DNA of 64,000 nt from Pseudomonas ceruminis (GTDB lineage Bacteria > Pseudomonadota > Gammaproteobacteria > Pseudomonadales > Pseudomonadaceae). Made by a program: the position numbers and the translations under genes. Location: NCBI RefSeq assembly GCF_021602025.1, contig NZ_BQHW01000008.1:124001-188000 (forward strand), written 5' to 3'. This document shows, piece after piece, positions 52,494-59,503 of this stretch (the stretch's first letter is position 1; each line of letters starts with the position of its first letter). The notes under the pieces are model-generated. The model saw only the letters and a list, made by a program, of their open reading frames with translations, was not told where the DNA came from and ran no database searches.

Positions 52494-53272
52494 TGGCCGG
52501 AGACTGGATCAAAATGCGCGTAGATCTTCAGACGCATCCGAAAGTTTTCCGCATGGTGTCCGCATTGCGTGCGGACAGGTTGCGGGTGATCGGCGGACTG
52601 CATGTCGCCTGGAGCATCTTTGACACGCACTCTGCCGATGGCGTGTTGCATGGGTACACCACCGACGCCATGGATGCTGTGATCGGCTGGCCTGGCTTCA
52701 CTCAGGCCATGGTGGATGTCGAATGGGCGGACATCGATGAGCATGGAAGCCTTGTCATGCCTCGCTTTGACGAGCACAACGGGGCCAGCGCAAAGCGCCG
52801 CGCCAACGACAGTGAGCGCAAGCGAGTTTCTCGAAAGGCTGATTCTGTCCGCAATTCGTCCGCAGATGATGCGGACAGAATGCGGATCAGAGAAGAGAAG
52901 AGAAGAGAAGAGAAAGAACAAGATCAAAAGCCTTCGTCATCGAGCGATGACGGCGACCTGTTCGCTCGGTTCTGGAAGCTCTACCCGAGAAAGGTTGGCA
53001 AGGCCAATGCCGAGAAGGCATGGTCGAAGCTGAAAGTCGACGCTGACCTGTTCGAACGCATGGCGAGCGCGCTGGCTGCCTGGGCGGTTTCGCCGGCCTG
53101 GACCAAGGACGGCGGCCAGTTCATCCCGCACCCGGCCACTTGGCTGAACGGCAAGCGCTGGGATGACGAGCTGCCGGCGCCCGGCAATGTCCACCCGTTT
53201 CCACCCCGGCGACAGGGCAATGGTCCAGATTTCAACGACACCACATGGGCTGATGACCTGGGGGCGCTATGA
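52493..53272 (+). CDS. Replication initiator, lambda O-like
   Basis: 259 residues from ATG 52493 (MAGDWIKMRVDLQTHPKVFR). N-terminal winged-helix region, a charged low-complexity middle (REEKRREEKEQDQK) encoded by AGAAG repeats, and a C-terminal domain (DLFARFWKLYPRKVGKANAEKAW ... FIPHPATWLNGKRWDDE) found in phage O/DnaT-type initiators. The middle DNA holds iterons and is the likely origin, as in lambda O. Overlaps P by 4 bp. Confidence 0.85.
   Translation: MAGDWIKMRVDLQTHPKVFRMVSALRADRLRVIGGLHVAWSIFDTHSADGVLHGYTTDAMDAVIGWPGFTQAMVDVEWADIDEHGSLVMPRFDEHNGASAKRRANDSERKRVSRKADSVRNSSADDADRMRIREEKRREEKEQDQKPSSSSDDGDLFARFWKLYPRKVGKANAEKAWSKLKVDADLFERMASALAAWAVSPAWTKDGGQFIPHPATWLNGKRWDDELPAPGNVHPFPPRRQGNGPDFNDTTWADDLGAL
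52558..52576. repeat. Inverted TCCGCA pair near the start of the O-like gene
   Basis: GTCCGCA-TTGCG-TGCGGAC (52,558-52,576). Same hexamer as the iterons at 52,848-52,886. Confidence 0.6.
52844..52916. repeat. Putative phage origin: four TCCGCA/TGCGGA iterons plus AGAAG tract
   Basis: TCCGCA at 52,848 and 52,859, TGCGGA at 52,870 and 52,881: four hexamers spaced exactly 11 bp, two in each direction; the outer part is the perfect dyad TCTGTCCGCA/TGCGGACAGA. Immediately followed by five AGAAG units (52,891-52,915), a purine-rich easily melted tract. Layout resembles lambda ori inside O. Confidence 0.65.
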
Positions 53273-54030
53273 GCACGCCGATCACTCCCAAGAGCGTCAC
53301 GCAGATCATGGCCACGGCCCGCAACCTGCCGGCCGAGGCGCAGGCGCCGGCCAAGCAGCTGGACCCAGGCACCACCGAAGTGGTCAACGCCCTGTTCAAG
53401 GAGCTGCAGGCCATCTTCCCGGCATGGAAGCAGGCCTGGCCGGACGACGACGCGCTGAAGGCTGCCAAGCGCAGCTGGATCAAGTCCTTCGTCGCCGCGG
53501 GCATCAACACGCTCGAGCAGATCCGCTTCGGCATCCAGAAGTGCCGGGTGCTGGGCACCGATTTCGCCCCGAGCAGCGGCAAGTTCATCAAGCTGTGCCA
53601 GCCAACACCGGAAGAGATGGGCATTCCGCCGCTTGCGAGGGCCCTGGCAGAGGCGCTGGAGAATTTCCACCCCAGCAGGGCAGGGTCACGCGTTTGGACG
53701 CACGCAGCGGTGCGCCACGCGGCCCTGCAGTGCGAAGCGCAGAACCTGGGGTCGATGGAGGTGGAGCGGGCCGAGAAGGTCTTCGCCCGTGCCTACGACA
53801 TCACCATCCGCATGCTGGTCGCCGGCGAGCCTCTGGGCGATATCGCCACCGGCATCGGTCACGACAGCCAGAAGAGCGCCGCCCATCTGGCCGACGAGTA
53901 CGCCAGCCAGAAGCAGGCCCGCCTGCTCGAGGTCCAGCAAATTCCCACTGGTGCAGCCGCTTGCCGTGCTCACCTGCTAGCCAAGTTGAACATCAAGCGC
54001 GCCGGGCAGCCGGCCGGGGAGGGGGTGTGA
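53269..54030 (+). CDS. Replication protein P-like (helicase loader)
   Basis: 253 residues. Contains ALFKELQAIFPAWKQAWPDDDALKAAKRSW and GTDFAPSSGKFIKLCQPTPEEMGIP, features of lambda P-type proteins that bring host DnaB to the origin. Overlaps the O-like gene (ATGA) and the Lar gene (TGATG). Confidence 0.85.
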   Translation: MSTPITPKSVTQIMATARNLPAEAQAPAKQLDPGTTEVVNALFKELQAIFPAWKQAWPDDDALKAAKRSWIKSFVAAGINTLEQIRFGIQKCRVLGTDFAPSSGKFIKLCQPTPEEMGIPPLARALAEALENFHPSRAGSRVWTHAAVRHAALQCEAQNLGSMEVERAEKVFARAYDITIRMLVAGEPLGDIATGIGHDSQKSAAHLADEYASQKQARLLEVQQIPTGAAACRAHLLAKLNIKRAGQPAGEGV

Positions 54031-54290
54031 TGACAGCTTTCCACCTAAAGCAATGCCCCTTCTGCGGTCAGGTTCCAGAACTGATCGATGACCGAGTGCA
54101 GTTCTTCGTTCGGTGCAAAAACCACCAGCCGCCATGGCCGCTGGTTTATGGCCAGTCCATGCGACATCTGGATCACATCAATGACGACGAAGAGGCAGAG
54201 AAGGCGTTCGATGCAGTGGACTGGTCTTCCGTCGAGAAGTCCGCCGTTGACGCTTGGAATGTATGGGCAGAATCGCAGGAGAAGCACTGA
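54030..54290 (+). CDS. Lar-family restriction alleviation-like protein
   Basis: 86 residues from ATG 54030 (MTAFHLKQCPFCGQVPELID). One CPFCG knuckle, a middle Cys (VRCKNH) and the C-terminal AVDAWNVWAE typical of Lar/phage zinc-ribbon proteins. Rac Lar lowers host type I restriction; here function is by similarity only. TGATG overlaps with both neighbours. Confidence 0.7.
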   Translation: MTAFHLKQCPFCGQVPELIDDRVQFFVRCKNHQPPWPLVYGQSMRHLDHINDDEEAEKAFDAVDWSSVEKSAVDAWNVWAESQEKH

Positions 54291-54565
54291 TGGACACCAA
54301 CGAGATGCGCGACATCAGCCGCGAGCAGTTCGAGGCGCGCTACCCAGTGCCAGACGGCTGCTGCTGGAATGCCGAGCAAGGCCGCTATGTGCTGTTCCAC
54401 CTCAAGCTGTGCACCGTCTCTGAGTACGAGCGCTTCGTCGAGAACTGGGTCTGCTGGCAGGCCAGTCGCGAGGCTGTGCTGGTGGAGCTACAGGCAGAGA
54501 TCGATGGTTACGTTCGGGGCCGTCGCGAAGCTATCGAGGCCCAGGGCCTGAAGGTGGCGCCATGA
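54290..54565 (+). CDS. Phage hypothetical protein
   Basis: 91 residues from ATG 54290 (MDTNEMRDISREQFEARYPV). Contains PDGCCWNAEQGRYV and FVENWVCWQASREAV, a pattern common in nin-region proteins. Function unknown. Confidence 0.65.
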   Translation: MDTNEMRDISREQFEARYPVPDGCCWNAEQGRYVLFHLKLCTVSEYERFVENWVCWQASREAVLVELQAEIDGYVRGRREAIEAQGLKVAP

Positions 54566-55035
54566 GCTACTTGATCTCGCACCAAACCCAGCCGACGCAC
54601 AACACATGTTTCTCGACCTGCTTGGCGATGATCAAAGCCGAGCCAGTTGGCGTGGTGGTTGCCCAACTGCACGAACATTACTTCGCCGGGGATATGAGCA
54701 CCCGCGAGGCGCTGGAGCAGCAGGCCATTCCATTCAAGTCGTTCGATACCGCTGACCTGCCCAAGCTTGATCGCGACGGTGCCTACTTGGTTGGCGTGCC
54801 TTCCCTCAACTGGGAGGGCGGCATGCACCAGGTCATCGTCGAGTGCTTCGACGGGATGATGCTCGTGCACGACCCGGCCATGGGGCGTCCAGGTTGCAAG
54901 TACTACGTGGCAGTCGTCCGCGAAGGCGCTCTTGCAGAGGTCAAGCTCAACGGCTTCGTCATCGACGCTTTCGTTGATCGTGCATACCTGATGGAGCGTT
55001 ACGCCTTCAAGCTTGGCAAGGGAGAGGCGGCATGA
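54562..55035 (+). CDS. Putative C39-like papain-fold cysteine peptidase
   Basis: 157 residues. Gln10-x5-Cys16 (QPTHNTCFSTCLAM), His89 (GGMHQVIV) and Asp104 (VHDPAMG) give the oxyanion Gln, nucleophile Cys, His and Asp order of C39/papain-like peptidases. No signal peptide, so cytoplasmic. Position in the nin region is unusual for a peptidase; it may process a host or phage protein. Activity not proven. Confidence 0.65.
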   Translation: MSYLISHQTQPTHNTCFSTCLAMIKAEPVGVVVAQLHEHYFAGDMSTREALEQQAIPFKSFDTADLPKLDRDGAYLVGVPSLNWEGGMHQVIVECFDGMMLVHDPAMGRPGCKYYVAVVREGALAEVKLNGFVIDAFVDRAYLMERYAFKLGKGEAA

Positions 55036-55502
55036 CCGAAAAAATCAGCGTCAACAGCCAGGCCAAGCTCTCCGAGGCCGTGACCATGCTCACCCGCCTG
55101 TTCCGCGACAAGAAGTTCGTCGTGGTCACCATGCGCCCGGGCAAGGACCGCACTCTGGACCAGAACGCTCTGTGGTTCGCGTTCTACAAGCGCATCTCCG
55201 AGATGACCCAGATTGGCGATGCCTCGGAGGCCCGCAAGTACTGCAAGTTGCACCATGGAGTGCAGATCCTGCTGAACGAAGACCAGGATTTCCAGGCGGC
55301 CTGGTACCGCGTCATGCGCCACCTCTCCTACGAGGAGAAGCTAGACATGATGGGCGACTGCAAGCTGTTCGGGCCGGACGGCATGCCGGTTACCAGCCTG
55401 TTCAATCGCGCCCAGGGCGTGGCGTACACCGACCGCATCCTGGCCGAGTTCACGGTCAAGGGTGTTTTCTTCGGCGACCTGGTGGGCGAGGTGGCGGCAT
55501 GA
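55032..55502 (+). CDS. ninB: NinB-like recombination protein
   Basis: 156 residues. Core pattern LFRDKKFVVVTMRPGKDRTLDQNALWFAFYKRIS and YCKLHHGVQILL, as in lambda NinB (Orf), a ssDNA/SSB-binding recombination mediator. Overlaps its neighbours by 4 bp. Confidence 0.88.
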   Translation: MTEKISVNSQAKLSEAVTMLTRLFRDKKFVVVTMRPGKDRTLDQNALWFAFYKRISEMTQIGDASEARKYCKLHHGVQILLNEDQDFQAAWYRVMRHLSYEEKLDMMGDCKLFGPDGMPVTSLFNRAQGVAYTDRILAEFTVKGVFFGDLVGEVAA

Positions 55503-55660
55503 AGCATGGATATTCAGCCATCACTGCGCTCCTGGGCGGCGCGCTGGCAGCACAGCTCTCAATGATCGGCGTGTACATGAACGGGCCAGCCTTCTGGGCG
55601 ATCTTCGGTACCGCGCTTGCCATGGGTGGCGTGTTCTACAAATGGGGTGACGAGATATGA
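55499..55660 (+). CDS. Two-span membrane protein (53 aa)
   Basis: 53 codons beginning MKHGYSAITALLGGALAAQL, two hydrophobic helices and a charged end KWGDEI. ATGA overlap with ninB. Small inner-membrane protein, role unknown. Confidence 0.6.
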   Translation: MKHGYSAITALLGGALAAQLSMIGVYMNGPAFWAIFGTALAMGGVFYKWGDEI

Positions 55661-55860
55661 GCCAGCAATGCGAATGCCACCGCTGCATCGAAGAGCACCG
55701 GCTGGGCATGGAAGGTCCATTCGGCTGGGTACCGTTGTCGTCCACCAAGATGATTCTGTGCCCGGTGTGTGGCTGCAAGCGCTGCCCCCATGCGAGTGAT
55801 CACGACCTGGCGTGCACCGACAGTAATGCGCCTGGCCAGCCTGGGAGCGTATACCAATGA
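55657..55860 (+). CDS. Cys-rich zinc-finger-like phage protein
   Basis: 67 residues with CECHRC near the start and CPVCGCKRCPH later: two Cys clusters likely binding zinc. ATGA overlaps on both sides. Function unknown. Confidence 0.6.
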   Translation: MSQQCECHRCIEEHRLGMEGPFGWVPLSSTKMILCPVCGCKRCPHASDHDLACTDSNAPGQPGSVYQ

Positions 55861-56462
55861 CCACCCTGAAAACACCGAAGCCGAAAAAGTGCGAAGCACC
55901 AGGTTGCGGCAAGCACTTCAAACCGTCCATGACCACGCAGAAGGTGTGCAGCGTCGCCTGCGCCAAGGCCATGGCCAAGGACCCGAAGCTGCAGAAGATA
56001 GCGGCCAAGGCCATCACCAAGCAGGCCCGGCAGGACCTGCAGGAGCGACGTGAGAAGCTGAAGACCCGGCGCGAGCATATGAAAGAAACCCAGGACGTGT
56101 TCAACGCCTACATCCGCGAGCGTGACGCTGGCCTGCCGTGCATCAGTTGCGACTCAAGCCCGAGCGACCACGACCTCATCACCGGTAGCCGCTGGGACGC
56201 GGGCCACTATCGGTCCGTGGGCGCCTGCCCGGAGCTGCGCTTCGAGCCGCTCAACGTCCACCGCCAGTGCGTGAAGTGCAACCGGAACCTGTCGGGGAAT
56301 GCCGTCGAGTACCGCATCCGTCTGGTGAAACGCATTGGCGCCGACCAGGTGGATTGGCTCGAAGGGCCTCATAAGCCCCAGCGCCTGACCATCGAAGACC
56401 TGCAGGCCATCAAGACCCTGTACAGGCAAAAACTCAAAGACCTACGGAGGGCAGCAGCATGA
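55857..56462 (+). CDS. ninG: NinG (Rap) recombination endonuclease
   Basis: 201 residues. N-terminal zinc site KCEAPGCGKHFKPSMTTQKVCSVAC, central helical part and C-terminal HNH-like half (LPCISCDSS ... GHYRSVGACPELRFEPLNVHRQCVKCNRNLSG). Rap/NinG is a structure-specific nuclease for recombination intermediates. Confidence 0.92.
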   Translation: MTTLKTPKPKKCEAPGCGKHFKPSMTTQKVCSVACAKAMAKDPKLQKIAAKAITKQARQDLQERREKLKTRREHMKETQDVFNAYIRERDAGLPCISCDSSPSDHDLITGSRWDAGHYRSVGACPELRFEPLNVHRQCVKCNRNLSGNAVEYRIRLVKRIGADQVDWLEGPHKPQRLTIEDLQAIKTLYRQKLKDLRRAAA

Positions 56463-56581
56463 ACTGGACACCAACCGACAGCGGCCAGCTGCTGCTCCTG
56501 GGGTTGATGATAATCGGTGCATACACCATCGGGCACGGCATCGCCATCAAGGCAAAGCTCAAGCGTGAGGAGCAGGTATGA
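56459..56581 (+). CDS. Single-span phage membrane peptide (40 aa)
   Basis: 40 codons: MNWTPTDSGQ, a hydrophobic helix LLLLGLMIIGAYTIGHGIAI, then a basic tail. ATGA overlaps with ninG and with the next gene. Role unknown. Confidence 0.62.
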   Translation: MNWTPTDSGQLLLLGLMIIGAYTIGHGIAIKAKLKREEQV

Positions 56582-57114
56582 ACAAGACCGCCGTACTGGT
56601 CCGCATCCTGCTGGCCGGATCTGAAGGGAAGACGGCCTCGGCGGCCTGGGTCGATGCCGACCAGGGCTGCGCAGGCTACGGTGGGCTGAGCCGCCAGGAG
56701 CGCTTCGAGATGGACTGCGAGTATCGCAGCCTTCTCCACAAGCGCCTGCTGCCGCGCCACTGGGATTCGCTGATCGCGCGCTACACCCTAGACACTGCAG
56801 AGCGAGGTCATGCCATCAAGGGGCTGGGCCGGGTGATTGCCACTCACGCACACCAGCACTTCAAGTTCTACGCCGTGCTGACCTGGGCAGAGCCGCAGAA
56901 GCCTGGCGCAGATGGAAAGCGGTCATCCGCCATCCTGCAGGCGAACATCTACGATATGAACCTGTGGGATGACAACAAGGGTACCCCGGAGCGCACTCGC
57001 CGCGACTGGCGCAGCAAGATCCACAAGGCTCTGGAGGAGATGGTAGGGGAGGCCATCACCGCCGGCGTAGAGCTTCTGGAGCAAGAGGAGCTGTTTGTGA
57101 AGATGGCAGCTTGA
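56578..57114 (+). CDS. Late antiterminator Q-like protein
   Basis: 178 residues. Helical; YRSLLHKRLLPRHWDSLIARY and LGRVIATHAHQHFKFYAVLTWA resemble phage Q-type late regulators of the DUF1133 kind. Last gene of the nin-like block, followed by a terminator, which is where Q sits. Assignment is by position and weak pattern. Confidence 0.62.
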   Translation: MNKTAVLVRILLAGSEGKTASAAWVDADQGCAGYGGLSRQERFEMDCEYRSLLHKRLLPRHWDSLIARYTLDTAERGHAIKGLGRVIATHAHQHFKFYAVLTWAEPQKPGADGKRSSAILQANIYDMNLWDDNKGTPERTRRDWRSKIHKALEEMVGEAITAGVELLEQEELFVKMAA

Positions 57115-57184
57115 CATCCTTTGCCGCATTGCCGAATATATCCCCATCCTGTCATTCCTGCGCGTGTTGAGGAGTGACCACCAG

Positions 57185-57210
57185 AACCCGGCCAATGAGC
57201 CGGGTTTTTT
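57185..57210 (+). terminator. Terminator after the Q-like gene
   Basis: AACCCGG-N8-CCGGGTT followed by TTTTATT. Separates early genes from the pagL moron. Confidence 0.88.
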
Positions 57211-57221
57211 ATTGCCCAAAT

Positions 57222-57238
57222 AGGCCCTAAAGAGGCCC
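57222..57238. repeat. 17-bp repeat, copy 2 (inverted)
   Basis: AGGCCCTAAAGAGGCCC, exact reverse complement of 51,191-51,207. Confidence 0.7.
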
Positions 57239-57345
57239 GACGCCACCTCTGGCGAGGTCATATTTTTTTTGTATAGCACGGAACGTTTTGATGGCGCTAT
57301 GATTCTGATAGGTTGCTAACTAAACAAACATGGAAGACCGTGATT

Positions 57346-57855
57346 ATGAAAACCGTTCTAGCTGCTGCAGCACTGTCCCTTGTCGCTGCGTCTGCCGGAG
57401 CAGCTGAGCTTTCCGGGGCGCTGGGTGCGACAAGTCAAGGCGGCATTACGGCGCGTGCAGGCGTTGGCTTTAACTGGGACAAAAGCTGGTTTGAATCCAG
57501 TACTGGCCGTCTAACCGGTTACTGGGATGCTGGGTATACCTATTGGGAAGCAGGAGATGCTTCCGGTGGCGCTCACTCGCTGTCCTTTGCGCCAGTTTTC
57601 GTTTACGAGTTCGGCAGCGGTAACGTGAAGCCATTCGTTGAGGCTGGCATCGGCCTGGCGGTCTTCTCTGGTACGTCCGCAGGTGACCAGGACTTTGGTT
57701 CGGCCTTCAACTTCGAAGACCGCATCGGTGCGGGCTTGAAGATCGGCGAGACGCAGAAGGTTGGCATCCGAGCGATTCACTACTCCAACGCTGGCATTAA
57801 GCAGCCCAACGACGGTATCGAGTCGTACTCGCTGTTCTACAGCCACCAGATTTAA
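57346..57855 (+). CDS. pagL: PagL-type lipid A 3-O-deacylase (moron)
   Basis: 169 residues from ATG 57346 with signal peptide (MKTVLAAAALSLVAASAGAA). Eight-stranded outer-membrane barrel pattern; catalytic triad His145-x-Ser147 ... Glu159 in AIHYSNAGIKQPNDGIE, with Ser-to-Glu spacing of 12 as in P. aeruginosa PagL; C-terminal aromatic-type end (FYSHQI). Removes the 3-O-acyl chain of lipid A. Own terminator and isolated position mark it as a moron that could change lysogen LPS. Confidence 0.88.
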   Translation: MKTVLAAAALSLVAASAGAAELSGALGATSQGGITARAGVGFNWDKSWFESSTGRLTGYWDAGYTYWEAGDASGGAHSLSFAPVFVYEFGSGNVKPFVEAGIGLAVFSGTSAGDQDFGSAFNFEDRIGAGLKIGETQKVGIRAIHYSNAGIKQPNDGIESYSLFYSHQI

Positions 57856-57874
57856 AAAAGCACGATCCCTCTTT

Positions 57875-57897
57875 GCCCGCCCTGTGCGGGCTTTTTT
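57875..57897 (+). terminator. Terminator of the pagL moron
   Basis: GCCCGC-CCTGT-GCGGGC followed by TTTTTT. Confidence 0.9.
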
Positions 57898-58054
57898 ATG
57901 CGGATGACACGCTCAGGCAGCTGGGCTAAGTCGGTAGTGGCGTCGATCAAAGCCGTGCGCTCCCTGATCGGCTACGCGATGAGAGTCTGGGGTATGTGAC
58001 CCAGCGATCCAGGCCACCAAGCCGGGTATGCACCGGCCCTCCGTACCCATTCCA

Positions 58055-58080
58055 AGCCTCGGTATCTGCCGGGGCTTTTT
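58055..58080 (+). terminator. Terminator-like hairpin in the late leader
   Basis: AGCCTCGG-TATCTG-CCGGGGCT followed by TTTT. In the leader before 58097; a candidate tR' site acted on by the Q-like protein. The 57,900-58,050 stretch holds no gene. Confidence 0.6.
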
Positions 58081-58096
58081 CGTATCTGGAGGCTGT

Positions 58097-58405
58097 ATGG
58101 AAAAGCTACAGCTCGACGTTGAGGTTGAGGGCGCCGCTGACTTCCTGCGCCCTCTGGGCGAAACGCTCAAGTCACTTGAACAGTTTCCCGAGCTGCCGCT
58201 CCAGGTCTTTCGTGACCTTGTCACCCACAGCCTTCATGAGCTTTCCGTAAGTCTCGACAGCGCCGCACTTGCCGCAGGTGACCTTCGAGTTGTTGTTCGG
58301 CCTAGCCGGAACCTCGAACTTGTCACTGCCGCACTTGGCGCACTTGAGGGTTACCTTCATCGTTTTTCGCTCCGTGAAACGTCTTGTGTGGAAACTCGAC
58401 GATAG
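58097..58405 (+). CDS. Phage protein of unknown function, overlapped by antisense zinc-ribbon gene
   Basis: 102 residues (MEKLQLDVEVEGAADFLRPL) after GGAGGC. N-terminus fits small phage proteins starting with a KLxLxVEVxG strand followed by a helix; similar layout to the protein at 51228. Opposite and codon-aligned to 58172-58360. Confidence 0.5.
   Translation: MEKLQLDVEVEGAADFLRPLGETLKSLEQFPELPLQVFRDLVTHSLHELSVSLDSAALAAGDLRVVVRPSRNLELVTAALGALEGYLHRFSLRETSCVETRR
58172..58360 (-). CDS. Zinc-ribbon protein (ECs_2282-like), antisense
   Basis: 62 residues from ATG 58360 (MKVTLKCAKCGSDKFEVPAR). Zinc ribbon KCAKCG ... VTCGKCGAVE then a helix KAVGDKVTKDLERQLGKLFK. Same layout as the frame at 51291. 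Transcribed against the late operon, so it should be expressed from its own promoter in the lysogen. Confidence 0.65.
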   Translation of the reverse strand: MKVTLKCAKCGSDKFEVPARPNNNSKVTCGKCGAVETYGKLMKAVGDKVTKDLERQLGKLFK

Positions 58406-58477
58406 CACGGGGCCATCTTTTCACGTATCCAAGGGCTCGCCAGTTCGACGGGTCATTTTGTTTCTGGAGCACCACCT

Positions 58478-58552
58478 ATGGCCGAGCCAAGTACCGGCGC
58501 CCTCGCAGTGACCGGCGTACTTGCCAGCGTCGGCCTGGGTGCCCCGGCATAG
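58478..58552 (+). pseudogene. Truncated holin-like ORF
   Basis: 24 codons starting MAEPSTGALAVTGVLASVGL after GGAG, then TAG. The start resembles Pseudomonas phage class II holins (MAEP-S/T... followed by a membrane helix), but the frame stops before a full helix pair. The reverse-strand two-gene cassette 58553-59010 begins directly after it. Could be a remnant or a distinct peptide. Confidence 0.4.
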
Positions 58553-58780
58553 CTAATCATCCCCCTCAATGCGTACATCCGAGATACCCAAATCTGCGAC
58601 CGCAATGCGGAGATCATCATGTGATAAGCGGCACGGCGCGCGCGCCTCAGACAAGGGGTCAGCGGGGGCATGCAGACGGAGGAGAGCGGTCAGCACATTG
58701 TCTTCGTTCGGCGTGCTAGACCAATCGCATATCCAGAATCTGGTATGGCCTTTGAGGTTGTAGTCGATGCGGTATTTCAT
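58553..58780 (-). CDS. Small hypothetical protein of a reverse cassette
   Basis: 75 residues from ATG 58780 (MKYRIDYNLKGHTRFWICDW), acidic, alpha/beta. ATGA-coupled to the gene at 58777. Function unknown; resembles chromosomal small proteins of Pseudomonas. Confidence 0.6.
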   Translation of the reverse strand: MKYRIDYNLKGHTRFWICDWSSTPNEDNVLTALLRLHAPADPLSEARAPCRLSHDDLRIAVADLGISDVRIEGDD

Positions 58781-59010
58781 AGGTTGCCGGACCTCCGCCA
58801 TTGGACGTCAGTTATGCCGAAGCGCTCAGCAGCAGGCCGAGAGACTTTTCTGATATCCGAAGCAGTGAACTTAGGGATGACTCCAACGCCGGCTTCGCAG
58901 GCAGCCCAGTGCCAGGCCTCAGCGTTATCCATCCTCTCGGCGCGGACGATGAATTCGCGAGCTTCTCCATGGAGGTGATAAGCGACCACATAGATGTTAC
59001 TGACGGGCAT
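58777..59010 (-). CDS. DUF6555-like small protein
   Basis: 77 residues (MPVSNIYVVAYHLHGEAREF) with DNAEAWHWAACEAGVG and RPAAERFGITDVQWRRSG, features I associate with the Pseudomonas DUF6555 family. First gene of a two-gene reverse cassette within the rightward late region. Function unknown. Confidence 0.65.
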   Translation of the reverse strand: MPVSNIYVVAYHLHGEAREFIVRAERMDNAEAWHWAACEAGVGVIPKFTASDIRKVSRPAAERFGITDVQWRRSGNL

Positions 59011-59131
59011 TTACTAGTTCCTTCTAGCGAAGCCAGATCGGCCAACATTCCTTTTAACCCCTAGGGATTCCGGGGGCAAGCATCCGGCCGGTTTAACGCC
59101 GGAGCACAATTCTCACGTACGGAGCAAGCAA

Positions 59132-59503
59132 ATGGACCCGACCGACCTGGGCCCAGGCACAGCCACCTGGCTGGGCGGTAGTGGCATCGTTGTCACGGGC
59201 GCATTGCTATGGGTGCGCCGCTTCCTGTCCAAGGACGCTGCTGATCGCGCTATGGACAATGCCGATATCGGCACTGTCCGCCGGCTTAATGAACTGCTCG
59301 ATTCCGAGCGAGAGGCCCGAAAGCTGGCCGAGGCCCGCGCCGATCAGTTCGCCAAGGAGCGCAACGAGTTGGCAGCAGCAGTTGGACGGATGGAAGGAAA
59401 GATTGAAGCGCTCACGTGTCAGGTGGGCCAGCTCACTGAGAAGGTGACCACGCAGAGCGCAGAGATCTCCAGGCTGCGTGCACAGCTTGGAGGTACAGCC
59501 TGA
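59132..59503 (+). CDS. Membrane-anchored coiled-coil protein, holin-like candidate
   Basis: 123 residues. One N-terminal membrane segment (TWLGGSGIVVTGALLWVRRF) followed by a long coiled coil (LLDSEREARKLAEARADQFA ... LTEKVTTQSAEISRLRAQLG). Position before the terminase suits a holin or pinholin-type lysis gene, but no endolysin is present in the window. TGATG overlap with the next gene. Confidence 0.6.
   Translation: MDPTDLGPGTATWLGGSGIVVTGALLWVRRFLSKDAADRAMDNADIGTVRRLNELLDSEREARKLAEARADQFAKERNELAAAVGRMEGKIEALTCQVGQLTEKVTTQSAEISRLRAQLGGTA

Noticed and set aside
52891-52915. AGAAG x5 as a phase-variable repeat in the O-like gene
   Set aside because: Slippage would destroy an essential replication gene; position next to iterons fits an origin melting tract better.
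53163-54029. Long forward frame over the P-like gene
   Set aside because: Shadow frame; only its last 86 codons (from 54030) are a real gene.
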